Counted from the first letter of the stretch, positions 1 through 6,923 are shown. The stretch: 7,565 nucleotides of DNA from an uncultured cyanobacterium (GCA_903862155.1 CAIOXF010000244.1:1-7565); one strand, 5' to 3'. Notes: generated by a model not told the origin, from the letters alone. A program made the numbers and translations.

Positions 1-571
1 CGGTTTCTCAAGCGCTGCGCTCCACGGCATGGCCGCTGAGCTGGGCTCAGACATGCCCTTCTGCCTCCATGGCGGCACCCAGCTCTGCTTCGGCAGGGGT
101 GAGGTTCTTGAGCCGGTGAGCGTGGCTGCGGAGACGCTACCGGCCGTGCTGTTGATCAAGCACCCGGCATCCAGCGTGAGCACACCCTGGGCGTATGGCC
201 GCTGCCGTGAGCTGCGGGGCGACTTCTATCTGGAGAGCGAGAGCGATTTTGAGCAGCGCCGCGAGGCCCTGCGCGGCGGGCCCCTGCTGCAGGCCCTGGC
301 CGGGGAGCGGCCTCTGCCCACGATCCGCAACGATCTGCAGCCGGTGGTGGAGCCGGAGGTGGCCAGCGTGCGCGAGGGATTGGCCCTGCTGCGCCAGGCA
401 CCGGAGGCCCTGGCGGTGGCGATGAGCGGCTCGGGCCCCAGCCTGTTCGCCCTGTTTGCCGATCTGGAGCAAGCGGAGCAAGCACGCGCTGCCCTGGCTC
501 CGGCCCTGGAGGCAGGGGGCTTTGAGGCTTGGTGCTGCCGCTGCAGTGGCTCGGGTGTCAGCCTGGGCTGA
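1..571 (+). CDS. ispE: 4-diphosphocytidyl-2-C-methyl-D-erythritol kinase, C-terminal part (5' end outside window)
   Basis: This is the cytosolic GHMP-family kinase that phosphorylates the 2-hydroxyl of CDP-methylerythritol in the MEP pathway, which feeds carotenoid, chlorophyll phytyl and quinone synthesis. The reading frame is open from base 2, giving about 189 visible residues of a protein that is normally about 310. The ATG at 29 is internal, because family-like sequence continues upstream of it. Visible signatures are LGSDMPF with the putative catalytic Asp (codon 50-52), followed by a GGTQLCFGRGE segment, an IRNDLQPVVEP segment, and the third GHMP motif MSGSGPSLFALF near bases 422-457. 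The N-terminal ATP-binding GHMP motifs lie outside the window. The next gene starts 25 bases after the TGA, so co-transcription is likely. Identification rests on motif recognition and is strong; nothing looks broken. Confidence 0.93.
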   Translation, partial: GFSSAALHGMAAELGSDMPFCLHGGTQLCFGRGEVLEPVSVAAETLPAVLLIKHPASSVSTPWAYGRCRELRGDFYLESESDFEQRREALRGGPLLQALAGERPLPTIRNDLQPVVEPEVASVREGLALLRQAPEALAVAMSGSGPSLFALFADLEQAEQARAALAPALEAGGFEAWCCRCSGSGVSLG

Positions 572-596
572 TCAGAGCCTTCGCCCGCGCCGGCCC

Positions 597-941
597 ATGA
601 GTGAGCCCCAGGCCCCAGCGCCCCAGCCACAGCGCCGCAAGGGGCCCCTCAGTTTTCTCTCCGGAGCTCTCACCAGTGCCCTGCTGTGCGTGGTGTCGCT
701 GCGGGTGAGCAAGGGGTTGGCGGTCTACTTCGCGCTCCATCCCCCCACCTACTCCTCCCGGATCGGCCAGAGCATCGCCACGGCCCTGAAAACCCTCCTG
801 GTGGGCATGGGGTTTCTGGCCACCTTCAGCTTCGGGTTCATTGCCGTGGGTCTGGCCCTGGTGTTTGTGCGCAGCGTGTTGCCGGGCTCCACGCCTGCAA
901 TTGCTGACGGGCCTGCAGCCGACAGCGACCAATCGCCCTAG
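597..941 (+). CDS. DUF3082 family small membrane protein
   Basis: This is a 114-residue protein. The frame is open upstream, but the ATG at 597 is preferred because the earlier in-frame ATG (456) lies deep inside ispE, while 597 comes 25 bases after the ispE stop and begins a family-like N-terminus. The first 17 residues are Pro/Gln/Arg-rich and probably cytoplasmic. A hydrophobic segment follows at about 18-38, then an amphipathic stretch (VYFALHPPTYSSRIGQSIATALK), then a long hydrophobic stretch at about 66-93 ending in FVRSVLP, and a short acidic tail. The pattern matches DUF3082, a family of two-helix membrane proteins found in cyanobacteria and, as I recall, in plastid-bearing eukaryotes. 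Its function is unknown to me. The position between ispE and pdhB is a picocyanobacterial arrangement as I recall it, and gives no functional clue beyond probable co-expression. Confidence 0.85.
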   Translation: MSEPQAPAPQPQRRKGPLSFLSGALTSALLCVVSLRVSKGLAVYFALHPPTYSSRIGQSIATALKTLLVGMGFLATFSFGFIAVGLALVFVRSVLPGSTPAIADGPAADSDQSP

Positions 942-965
942 CGTGCGCGAGCAGTGCCCCCAGCC

Positions 966-1061
966 ATGACCGCCAACGACCTCGGCCTGCTGATCACCTT
1001 GCTGCTGCCGGGAATGCTGCTGTCGGTGCTGATTCTCTCCACCTTCGCCGCCGGCGGCTGA
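966..1061 (+). CDS. putative 31-aa single-helix membrane peptide
   Basis: A short ATG frame of 31 codons lies in the gap between the DUF3082 gene and pdhB, starting 24 bases after the previous stop. The product begins MTANDLGLL, then has an almost uninterrupted hydrophobic stretch (about residues 6-29, with one Pro-Gly at 15-16) and ends AAGG. That is the layout of the very small one-helix subunits found in cyanobacterial photosynthetic and NDH complexes. It does not match the PsbM, PsbT, PsbX, Psb30, PetN, PetL, PetM or PsaM sequences I can recall, so I give no name. Support comes from the clean hydrophobicity pattern, the fit to an otherwise empty gap, and the same strand and spacing as its neighbours. 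No clear Shine-Dalgarno is visible, which is common in this group. It could still be a chance frame in GC-rich spacer. Confidence 0.55.
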   Translation: MTANDLGLLITLLLPGMLLSVLILSTFAAGG

Positions 1062-1089
1062 GCAGATCAGCGCTGCCGTGGGCCTGAGA

Positions 1090-1106
1090 TAGGTTGGGCC
1101 CCGACC
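1090..1106 (+). promoter_or_regulatory. weak candidate promoter/operator dyad before pdhB
   Basis: In the 59-base gap before the pdhB GTG there is a TAGGTT hexamer (1090-1095) with partial resemblance to a -10 box. It overlaps an imperfect dyad: GGTTGGG at 1092-1098 faces CCCGACC at 1100-1106, with one G-T wobble across a single central C. No good -35 box sits at the usual distance. It could be a binding site for a regulator or a promoter for pdhB-secD-secF, or just chance in GC-rich sequence. The other bases of the gap show nothing recognisable. Confidence 0.15.
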
Positions 1107-1120
1107 GGTGACCGCCCCCT

Positions 1121-2104
1121 GTGGCCGAAACGCTGCTGTTCAACGCCCTGCGCGAAGCCATCGACGAGGAGATGGCCCGCGATCCCCACGTGTGCGTGAT
1201 GGGCGAGGACGTCGGCCATTACGGCGGTTCCTACAAGGTCACCAAAGATCTGTGCGAAAAATACGGCGAACTGCGGGTGCTGGATACCCCGATCGCCGAG
1301 AACGGCTTTACGGGTATGGCTGTGGGTGCCGCCATGACCGGCCTGCGGCCGATCGTGGAAGGCATGAATATGGGCTTTCTGCTGCTGGCCTTCAACCAGA
1401 TCTCCAACAACATGGGGATGCTGCGTTACACCAGTGGCGGCAACTACACCATCCCTGCGGTAGTGCGCGGCCCCGGTGGTGTGGGTCGTCAGCTGGGTGC
1501 CGAGCACAGCCAGCGCCTCGAGGCCTATTTCCACGCCGTGCCCGGCATCAAGATCGTGGCGGTGAGCACTCCCACCAATGCCAAGGGCCTGATGAAGGCC
1601 GCAATTCGCGATAACAATCCAGTGCTCTTCTTTGAGCATGTGCTCCTCTACAACCTCTCCGAAGACATCCCCGAAGGCGACTACATCTGCGCCCTCGATC
1701 AGGCTGAGGTGGTGCAGGAGGGCACCGACGTCACGGTCCTCACCTACTCGCGCATGCGCCACCACTGCATCAAGGCCGTGCAGCAGCTTGAGCAGGAGGG
1801 CGTGAGTGTGGAGTTGATTGATCTGATCAGCCTCAAGCCGTTCGATATGCAGACGATCTCCCGTTCGATCCGCAAAACCCACAAGGTGCTGATCGTGGAA
1901 GAGTGCATGAAGACTGGCGGCATCGGCGCCGAGCTGATGGCCCTAATCACCGAGCAGTGCTTCGACGAGCTCGATGCCCGTCCGGTGCGCCTCTCCTCCC
2001 AGGACATCCCCACCCCATACAACGGCACCCTCGAAAATCTCACGATCATTCAGCCCCACCAGATCGTGGATGCCGCCAAGGCCCTGAAAGCCGGTCAGGT
2101 CTGA
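1121..2104 (+). CDS. pdhB: pyruvate dehydrogenase E1 component, beta subunit
   Basis: With the alpha subunit (not in this window) this forms the thiamine-diphosphate-dependent E1 that decarboxylates pyruvate and transfers acetyl to the lipoyl group of E2, making acetyl-CoA in the cytosol. It has 327 residues, the normal length for the family. The N-terminal pyrimidine-binding domain shows MGEDVGHYGGSYKVTKDL (27-44) and DTPIAENGFTGMAVGAA (55-71); Glu60 is the expected residue that activates the cofactor. GPGGVGRQLGAEHSQ (117-131) carries the conserved active-site His129. The C-terminal transketolase-like domain includes VELIDLISLKPFD and VEECMKTGGIGAEL. The start is the GTG at 1121, because MAETLLFNALREAIDEEM matches the usual picocyanobacterial N-terminus and no ATG fits. 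One base separates its stop from secD, so it probably heads or belongs to a pdhB-secD-secF transcript. Confidence 0.97.
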   Translation: MAETLLFNALREAIDEEMARDPHVCVMGEDVGHYGGSYKVTKDLCEKYGELRVLDTPIAENGFTGMAVGAAMTGLRPIVEGMNMGFLLLAFNQISNNMGMLRYTSGGNYTIPAVVRGPGGVGRQLGAEHSQRLEAYFHAVPGIKIVAVSTPTNAKGLMKAAIRDNNPVLFFEHVLLYNLSEDIPEGDYICALDQAEVVQEGTDVTVLTYSRMRHHCIKAVQQLEQEGVSVELIDLISLKPFDMQTISRSIRKTHKVLIVEECMKTGGIGAELMALITEQCFDELDARPVRLSSQDIPTPYNGTLENLTIIQPHQIVDAAKALKAGQV

Positions 2105-2105
2105 G

Positions 2106-3605
2106 ATGGCACGCCAACAGGGGTGGGTGGCCCTGATCCTTGCCCTGGCGATTGCGTCCGGGGCTCTGTTGATGAGCTTCCCGCTGCAACTCGGCCTCGA
2201 TTTGCGGGGCGGTAGTCAGCTCACCCTGCAGGTGCTGCCGGCTGGTTCGATCAAAACCGTTCAGAAGGAGCAGCTTGAAGCTGTCAAAGAGGTGCTCGAG
2301 CGGCGCGTGAACGGTCTTGGCGTGGCTGAATCCACGCTTCAGACCGTTGGCGACGACCAGCTCGTGCTCCAACTCCCCGGTGAGCAAGACCCCACCCGAG
2401 CCGCCAAGGTGCTGGGCACCACAGCCCTGCTCGAGTTCCGCGCCCAGAAGCCGGGCACCGAGCAGGAGATGCAGGCGCTGCTGAAGCTCAAGCGCCAGGC
2501 CCAGTCGGTGTTGGGTCGCGCCGAGGCCAAGGCCGACGCTGCCGCCAACGGCACCACCCCGCCCCCTGATGTGCAGCTCAAGGCCGAAGAGCTGGCTAAG
2601 GCCCTCCAGGGCTTGGGGATCAGCGTTCCACCTGGCAGCAGCGAAACCGAGCAGCTGCAACTGCTGCTCGACACCGTGAACCAGCGGATCGTGGCCCTCT
2701 ATGAGCCCGCCGCCTTCACCGGCAAAGACCTCACCAGTGCTGGCCGCCAGCAGCAGCAGACCGGCACGGGCTGGGATGTGACCCTGGCCTTCAACCGCGA
2801 CGGTGGTGAGCGCTTCGCCGAACTCACCAAGAGCATTGCCGGCACGGGTCGATTGCTGGGGATCGTGCTGGATGGGCGCTCCATCAGTGAGGCCAGCGTG
2901 GGCCCTGAGTTCAAGGCCGCCGGTATCACGGGCGGGGCGGCCAGCATCACCGGCAATTTCACCGCCGATGAGGCCCGCGATCTGGAAGTGCAGCTGCGGG
3001 GCGGCTCCCTGCCCCTGCCGGTAAAGGTGGTGGAAGTGCGCACCGTTGGGCCTTCCCTGGGTGCCGAGAACATCCGCACCTCCTTGGTGGCGGCCCTCTC
3101 CGGCCTGGCCCTGGTGGCGGTGTTCATGGTGATCGTCTATCGCTTGCCCGGCGTGGTGGCTGTGGTGGCGCTGGCTCTCTATGCCCTGTTCAACCTGGCC
3201 ACTTACGCCCTGATCCCGGTCACGCTGTCGCTGCCTGGGATCGCCGGTTTCATCCTGTCGATTGGCATGGCGGTGGATGCCAACGTGCTGATCTTTGAGC
3301 GGGTGAAGGAGGAGTTGCGCAGTGGCAACACCCTGATCCGCTCGATTGATACGGGTTTTTCGCTGGCGTTCTCCTCGATCCTTGATGGCCACGTCACCGG
3401 TCTGATCAGCTGCGTGGCCCTGTTCACCCTCGGCACCGGCCTGGTGAAGGGTTTCGCCGTGACCCTCGGCATCGGTTTGCTGCTGAGCCTGTTCACCGCC
3501 CTCACCTGCACCCGCACCCTGCTGCGCCTGCTGATGGGCTATCCCAGCCTGCGCCGTCTTCCCTACTTCCTGCCCGCGGCCCAGTTGCCCGCCAGCGCCT
3601 CATGA
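2106..3605 (+). CDS. secD: protein translocase subunit SecD
   Basis: SecD is an RND-type membrane partner of SecYEG. With SecF it uses the proton gradient to pull exported proteins to the far side of the plasma (and possibly thylakoid) membrane. Its 499 residues contain one N-terminal helix (about 6-25), the signature LGLDLRGGSQL (29-39), and the first exoplasmic subdomain with LERRVNGLGV (64-73). A long Ala/Gln/Glu-rich, probably helical insert follows (about 117-200), then the second exoplasmic subdomain through SLPLPVKVVE, and five C-terminal helices (about 325-475). Helix 4 contains GMAVDANVLIFERVKEE (387-403), with Asp391 at the position needed for proton movement. The later motif reads DGHVTGLIS (427-435) where many SecD proteins have DANITTLI. 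The start codon follows the pdhB stop by one base; the stop overlaps secF in ATGA. No YajC gene is present here. Confidence 0.97.
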   Translation: MARQQGWVALILALAIASGALLMSFPLQLGLDLRGGSQLTLQVLPAGSIKTVQKEQLEAVKEVLERRVNGLGVAESTLQTVGDDQLVLQLPGEQDPTRAAKVLGTTALLEFRAQKPGTEQEMQALLKLKRQAQSVLGRAEAKADAAANGTTPPPDVQLKAEELAKALQGLGISVPPGSSETEQLQLLLDTVNQRIVALYEPAAFTGKDLTSAGRQQQQTGTGWDVTLAFNRDGGERFAELTKSIAGTGRLLGIVLDGRSISEASVGPEFKAAGITGGAASITGNFTADEARDLEVQLRGGSLPLPVKVVEVRTVGPSLGAENIRTSLVAALSGLALVAVFMVIVYRLPGVVAVVALALYALFNLATYALIPVTLSLPGIAGFILSIGMAVDANVLIFERVKEELRSGNTLIRSIDTGFSLAFSSILDGHVTGLISCVALFTLGTGLVKGFAVTLGIGLLLSLFTALTCTRTLLRLLMGYPSLRRLPYFLPAAQLPASAS

Positions 3606-4582
3606 CTGCCACCCCTGCGCCGGGACTCCCCACGATTCGCTACTTCCGGATCAACCGTCACCGCAAGCTGGCCTGGTGGGGCTCTGGCCTGGCCACCCTG
3701 CTGAGCGTGGTGGGGTTGGTGTTGTGCTGGCTCTCCCCCTCAATCGGAGCACCGCTGAAGCCGGGCCTGGATTTCACCGGTGGCACCCAGATCCAGATCC
3801 AACGGCAGTGCAACCAGGGGCAGTGCTCCCCTGTGTCGGCCGCCCGGATCCAGGAACGGCTGGCCAGCCTGCAACTGCCCGACGACGAAGACGGCACACC
3901 GGCGCCACGGCTTGAGAACACGCTGGTGCAGGTGCTCGACCAGGGCCAATCCCTGGTGCTGCGCCTTCCCACCCTGGCCCCTGCCCAGGGTGCGGCCGTC
4001 GTCACCGACCTCAACGCCCTGGTGGGGCCCCTCCAGGATTCCGGGACGGGCGTGAACACCATCGGACCCACCCTCGGAGCCCAGTTGCTGCAGAACAGCG
4101 TGGTGTCGCTGGGGGTGAGCTTCGCGGCTATCGCCGTGTACATCGCCTTCCGCTACGACCGGGTTTTCGCCTTTTTGGCCCTGCTCTGCCTGGCCCACGA
4201 TGTGCTGATTACCTGTGGTGTGTTCGCCTGGCTTGGCCTGCTTCGCGGCGTGGAAGTTGACTCCCTGTTTGCTGTTGCCCTTATCACCGTGGCCGGCTAT
4301 TCGGTGAACGACACCGTGGTGGTCTTCGACCGGATCCGGGAGCAAAAAACCGCGCTGAGCGGTCTCCCGATGGCCGATCAGGTGGATGTCGCTGTGGATG
4401 CCACGCTCACCCGCTCGCTCTACACCTCGTTCACCACCCTGCTGCCGTTACTCGGCCTGATCTTCTTCGGCGGTTCCAGCCTGTTCTGGTTCTCCGTGGC
4501 CCTGGCGATCGGCATCGGCGTGGGCAGTTGGTCGAGCATTGGTTTGGCGCCCACGCTGCTGCCCGTCTTCTCGCGTCGCTGA
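3602..4582 (+). CDS. secF: protein translocase subunit SecF
   Basis: SecF pairs with SecD in the proton-driven accessory complex of the Sec export channel. The 326-residue length is normal. After a short cytoplasmic N-terminus there is a first helix (about 27-47), then the signature PGLDFTGGTQIQIQ (54-67), an exoplasmic domain to about residue 160, and five helices (about 166-322). The helix 4 motif GYSVNDTVVVFDRIRE (232-247) is the SecF counterpart of the SecD proton-path motif, and TLTRSLYTSFTTLLPLL follows in the next helix. Two cysteines five residues apart (C70 and C75) lie in the exoplasmic domain and could form a disulfide there (inference). The ATG sits inside the secD stop (ATGA), and its own stop shares one base with the next start, so its synthesis is probably coupled on both sides. 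Confidence 0.97.
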   Translation: MTATPAPGLPTIRYFRINRHRKLAWWGSGLATLLSVVGLVLCWLSPSIGAPLKPGLDFTGGTQIQIQRQCNQGQCSPVSAARIQERLASLQLPDDEDGTPAPRLENTLVQVLDQGQSLVLRLPTLAPAQGAAVVTDLNALVGPLQDSGTGVNTIGPTLGAQLLQNSVVSLGVSFAAIAVYIAFRYDRVFAFLALLCLAHDVLITCGVFAWLGLLRGVEVDSLFAVALITVAGYSVNDTVVVFDRIREQKTALSGLPMADQVDVAVDATLTRSLYTSFTTLLPLLGLIFFGGSSLFWFSVALAIGIGVGSWSSIGLAPTLLPVFSRR

Positions 4583-4776
4583 TGCAGGCCCGTGCCGCCC
4601 TTGTGCCGGCGGCTCTGGCCCTGCTCGCTGTGTTCGACTTGCGCGTTGAGATCCAGTTGTTGCTGGATCACTTCACCTGGTCGGCCTTGCTCCATGCCAT
4701 CGGCAATCACCCCCTGGCGGTAGCTGTTCTGGTGGTGACACCCGGATTGATCCGATCAAACAGTCGCCGGGCTTGA
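4582..4776 (+). CDS. 64-aa membrane protein coupled to secF, function unknown
   Basis: The frame opens earlier inside secF, but the ATG at 4582 overlaps the secF stop as TGATG and gives the more sensible start, MQARAALVPAALALLAVFDL. The product has a hydrophobic N-terminal helix (about 5-19), a conserved-looking segment with charged residues (DLRVEIQLLLDHF, 19-31) that may lie along the membrane, a second hydrophobic helix (about 45-56) and a basic tail (RSNSRR). I recall small proteins of this type after secF in marine Synechococcus and Prochlorococcus but know no function. The tight coupling hints at a role near SecDF, or simply at matched expression. It has no recognisable domain, and its stop codon is embedded in the likely terminator hairpin. 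Confidence 0.75.
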   Translation: MQARAALVPAALALLAVFDLRVEIQLLLDHFTWSALLHAIGNHPLAVAVLVVTPGLIRSNSRRA

Positions 4777-4794
4777 GCGTCTTGCTCCGCCCGG
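4767..4794. terminator. probable intrinsic terminator hairpin between convergent runs
   Basis: The arms CCGGGC (4767-4772) and GCCCGG (4789-4794) pair perfectly. Inside them GAGC (4775-4778) pairs with GCTC (4784-4787) around a five-base loop, leaving a TT/C internal bulge. The TGA of the 64-aa gene (4774-4776) lies in the stem. No clean T-run follows on the plus strand (GTGGTTCTGGTCT), so it is an imperfect intrinsic terminator; read leftward it is followed by GCGACTGTTTGATC. It may serve both converging transcripts. Nothing else is apparent in the roughly 50-base junction. Confidence 0.5.
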
Positions 4795-4827
4795 GTGGTT
4801 CTGGTCTGATGGTTCAGGTCGAGAGAG

Positions 4828-5829
4828 TCAGGTCCAGCGATCCATCACTTCGCGCACCACCACCTGTTCACAGATCACTTGCAGCACCACCACGAGCGGC
4901 AGAGCCAGCAACAGGCCCGGCAGCCCCAGCAGTGCCCCCAGGCTGAGCTGGGCCATCAGGGCCACGGTGGGAAGAAGATTCACAGTGCGGCTCAGCAGCA
5001 GCGGAGTCAGCAAGAAGGCTTCGCCGTTCTGCAGCACCAGCCGCAGCACGAGCACCTGCACCACCTTCGCCGGCGACACCAGCAGCGCCACGGCGAGGGG
5101 CAGTAGGGTGGCGGCCGTTGGCCCGATGGTGGGCACGAAGGTGAGCAAGCCGCACACCAGCCCGCTCAGCAGGGCCAGGGGCACCTGCAGCAGGGCAAGG
5201 CCGCCCCAGGTGAGCAGAAACACGCTGGTGGCGGAGATGGTCATGCCGGCCAGCCAGCCCCCCAGCGCCTGACGGCACTCGGACAGCAGCCCCTGCATCT
5301 GGGGCCGCCAGAACCGCGGCGTGATCGCCACCACCAAGCGCTGATGGCTGCGGGGATCGAGGGCGAGCAGGATTGCAAGCAGGGCCATCAGCAGCAGCTG
5401 GATCGTGCTGTTGGCGGCGCCGCCGGCAAAGCCCAGCACCTGGGCCCCCAGGGGCTGGAGCCGGTCCCAGCTATCGAAGCCCATCAGCTGGCGTTCCAGA
5501 TCCGGAATCCAGCTCACCTGGCCGGCCAGGCGGCCAAGCCGTTGGATGACCACCGGCACCAACTGGGTGAACTGCTGCACCTGTTCGGCCAGTTCCGGTA
5601 GCAGCAGTTGCCCCAGCCCGCCCCCGATCAAGAGCAGCGCCAGCAACACCACCAGCAAGGCCAGCGGCCGGTTCAGGGGCACGAGCCGCCGCAGCCAGGT
5701 GATCGGCACATCGAGGGCCACGGCCAGCACCACGGCTCCAAACAGCACCAGCAGCACCCAGCGCAGCTCCCAGGCCAGCAGGCCCAGCACCACCAGGGCC
5801 AGGCCGCCGAGGATTCCGCGGCCGTTCAT
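4828..5829 (-). CDS. AI-2E family (UPF0118/PerM-like) membrane protein, second copy of tandem pair
   Basis: This 333-residue polytopic membrane protein belongs to the AI-2E transporter family by architecture: a pair of N-terminal helices (about 6-42), another helix (about 54-76), a soluble segment (about 80-135), then four to five helices. The family motif region reads TFVPTIGPTAATLLPL (230-245), and the C-terminal helix ends GLPGLLLALPLVVVLQVICEQVVVREV. The family name comes from E. coli TqsA, linked to autoinducer-2 export. Other members are linked to sodium/proton exchange or are uncharacterised, so the substrate here is unknown. The ATG start overlaps the stop of the upstream paralogue by four bases (ATGA), indicating coupled translation. 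It ends about 50 bases from the oppositely directed 64-aa gene. It is shorter and diverged relative to its neighbour but appears intact. Confidence 0.88.
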   Translation of the reverse strand: MNGRGILGGLALVVLGLLAWELRWVLLVLFGAVVLAVALDVPITWLRRLVPLNRPLALLVVLLALLLIGGGLGQLLLPELAEQVQQFTQLVPVVIQRLGRLAGQVSWIPDLERQLMGFDSWDRLQPLGAQVLGFAGGAANSTIQLLLMALLAILLALDPRSHQRLVVAITPRFWRPQMQGLLSECRQALGGWLAGMTISATSVFLLTWGGLALLQVPLALLSGLVCGLLTFVPTIGPTAATLLPLAVALLVSPAKVVQVLVLRLVLQNGEAFLLTPLLLSRTVNLLPTVALMAQLSLGALLGLPGLLLALPLVVVLQVICEQVVVREVMDRWT

Positions 5830-6923
5830 CGACTGGTCTCCAGGGGGCTGCTCTCAAGGCGGCGCCGCTTCCAGGGATCGAGCACGTCGTGGATCAACAC
5901 CTCCCGTACCAGCACCTGGACGCACACCGCCAGGGGCAGGGCCAGCAGCAGACCCAGGGGGCCGAACAGCACGGTGAACAGCAACTGGGCCGCCAGGGTG
6001 AGCCCCGGGAGCAACTGCAGCTGGTGATGCATCACCGAGGGGGTGATCACATAGCTCTCGAGGTTTTGCACGCCGATGTAGAGAGCGAGCACCGCCAGAG
6101 CTTTCCAGGGCGTTTCCAGCAGCGCCACCGACATCGGAAACACCGTGCTGAGGGTGGGGCCGATATTGGGGATCACATTCAGCAGCCCTGCCAGTACGGC
6201 ATTGGCGGCCACCAGTTTCACCCCCAGCAGCCACAGCCCGATGGCGGCGAGTGTCCCCACGCACACCGAGCTGATCACTACGCCCACCATCCATGCGCTG
6301 AGGGCGTTGCCGCAGAGCACCAGTACCTGTTGGAACCGCCGCCGATAGAACGAGGGCACCAGCAACACCGCCACCTCGCGGTAGGCGATCGGTTGCAGTG
6401 CCACCATCAGGGCCACAGCCAGCACAAAGATCAGCTGCACCACACCGGTGCCCAGGTCACCGGCCAGGCCGAGCAGCCGCAGCACCCCGCCGCTCAGCTG
6501 GGGAGTCACGCCCGGCAAGGGTGTGGTGTCTTGCTGGAGCAGACCGTCGCGCAGCCAGGCCAGGCCGGGATCATTGCTTCCGTAGAGCATCTGGCTGGCA
6601 TTGGCCAGCCCCTGGCGCAGCAGGCTGAGCAGAGAGAGAGCAGCGGCCGGGAGTTTCTGCAGGAGCTGGCTGAACTGATCCACGAACGGTGGAATCACCA
6701 CCGTGGCGATCAGCAGCAACGCCACCGCCAGCAGCAGCAAGGCAAGGACAACCGCCTGGGGCCGGGAGCACCCCAGCCGATGGCGCACCAGGTCGATCAG
6801 GGTGCAGAGGGCCTGGGCCAGCACCAGGGCTGCGAACAGCAGCACCAGGTAGTCGCGCAGGTGCCAAAGCAGCAGCAGGGCAGCGGCCAGCGCCAGCAGG
6901 CCCAGCCACTGGCCAAAGCCCAT
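5826..6923 (-). CDS. AI-2E family (UPF0118/PerM-like) membrane protein, first copy of tandem pair
   Basis: This is a 365-residue polytopic membrane protein of the same family as the gene after it. Hydrophobic segments occupy about 5-45 and 57-78. A less hydrophobic stretch follows (about 82-150), with helices at about 160-178 and 205-345. The family motif reads NVIPNIGPTLSTVFPM (249-264), and the C-terminal helix reads GPLGLLLALPLAVCVQVLVREV. A charged tail (DPWKRRRLESSP) closes it. The ATG at 6923 is chosen because it begins MGFGQWLGLLALAAA, straight into the first helix. An in-frame GTG at 6962 would add 13 residues unlike the family and would run over most of the 47-base gap to psb28. The substrate is unknown. 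It is probably co-transcribed with psb28 and is translationally coupled to the downstream paralogue through ATGA. Confidence 0.88.
   Translation of the reverse strand: MGFGQWLGLLALAAALLLLWHLRDYLVLLFAALVLAQALCTLIDLVRHRLGCSRPQAVVLALLLLAVALLLIATVVIPPFVDQFSQLLQKLPAAALSLLSLLRQGLANASQMLYGSNDPGLAWLRDGLLQQDTTPLPGVTPQLSGGVLRLLGLAGDLGTGVVQLIFVLAVALMVALQPIAYREVAVLLVPSFYRRRFQQVLVLCGNALSAWMVGVVISSVCVGTLAAIGLWLLGVKLVAANAVLAGLLNVIPNIGPTLSTVFPMSVALLETPWKALAVLALYIGVQNLESYVITPSVMHHQLQLLPGLTLAAQLLFTVLFGPLGLLLALPLAVCVQVLVREVLIHDVLDPWKRRRLESSPLETSR

Noticed and set aside
456..596. Longer N-terminus for the DUF3082 protein, starting inside ispE
   Set aside because: The extra 47 residues would overlap ispE by more than 100 bases and look like out-of-frame ispE coding; the ATG at 597 fits spacing and family length.
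1067..1882. 271-codon frame antisense to pdhB
   Set aside because: Codon-aligned mirror of pdhB in GC-rich sequence; no recognisable domain.
2046..3392. 448-codon open frame antisense to secD and the end of pdhB
   Set aside because: It is exactly codon-aligned with secD, so it stays open because the sense gene rarely uses TTA, CTA or TCA codons. Its His/Gln/Gly-rich product has no domain, and secD on the other strand is certain.
4828..6923. A quorum-sensing (autoinducer-2) export system
   Set aside because: The family name alone does not show the substrate, no luxS or Lsr-like gene is in the window, and many members of the family have other or unknown roles.
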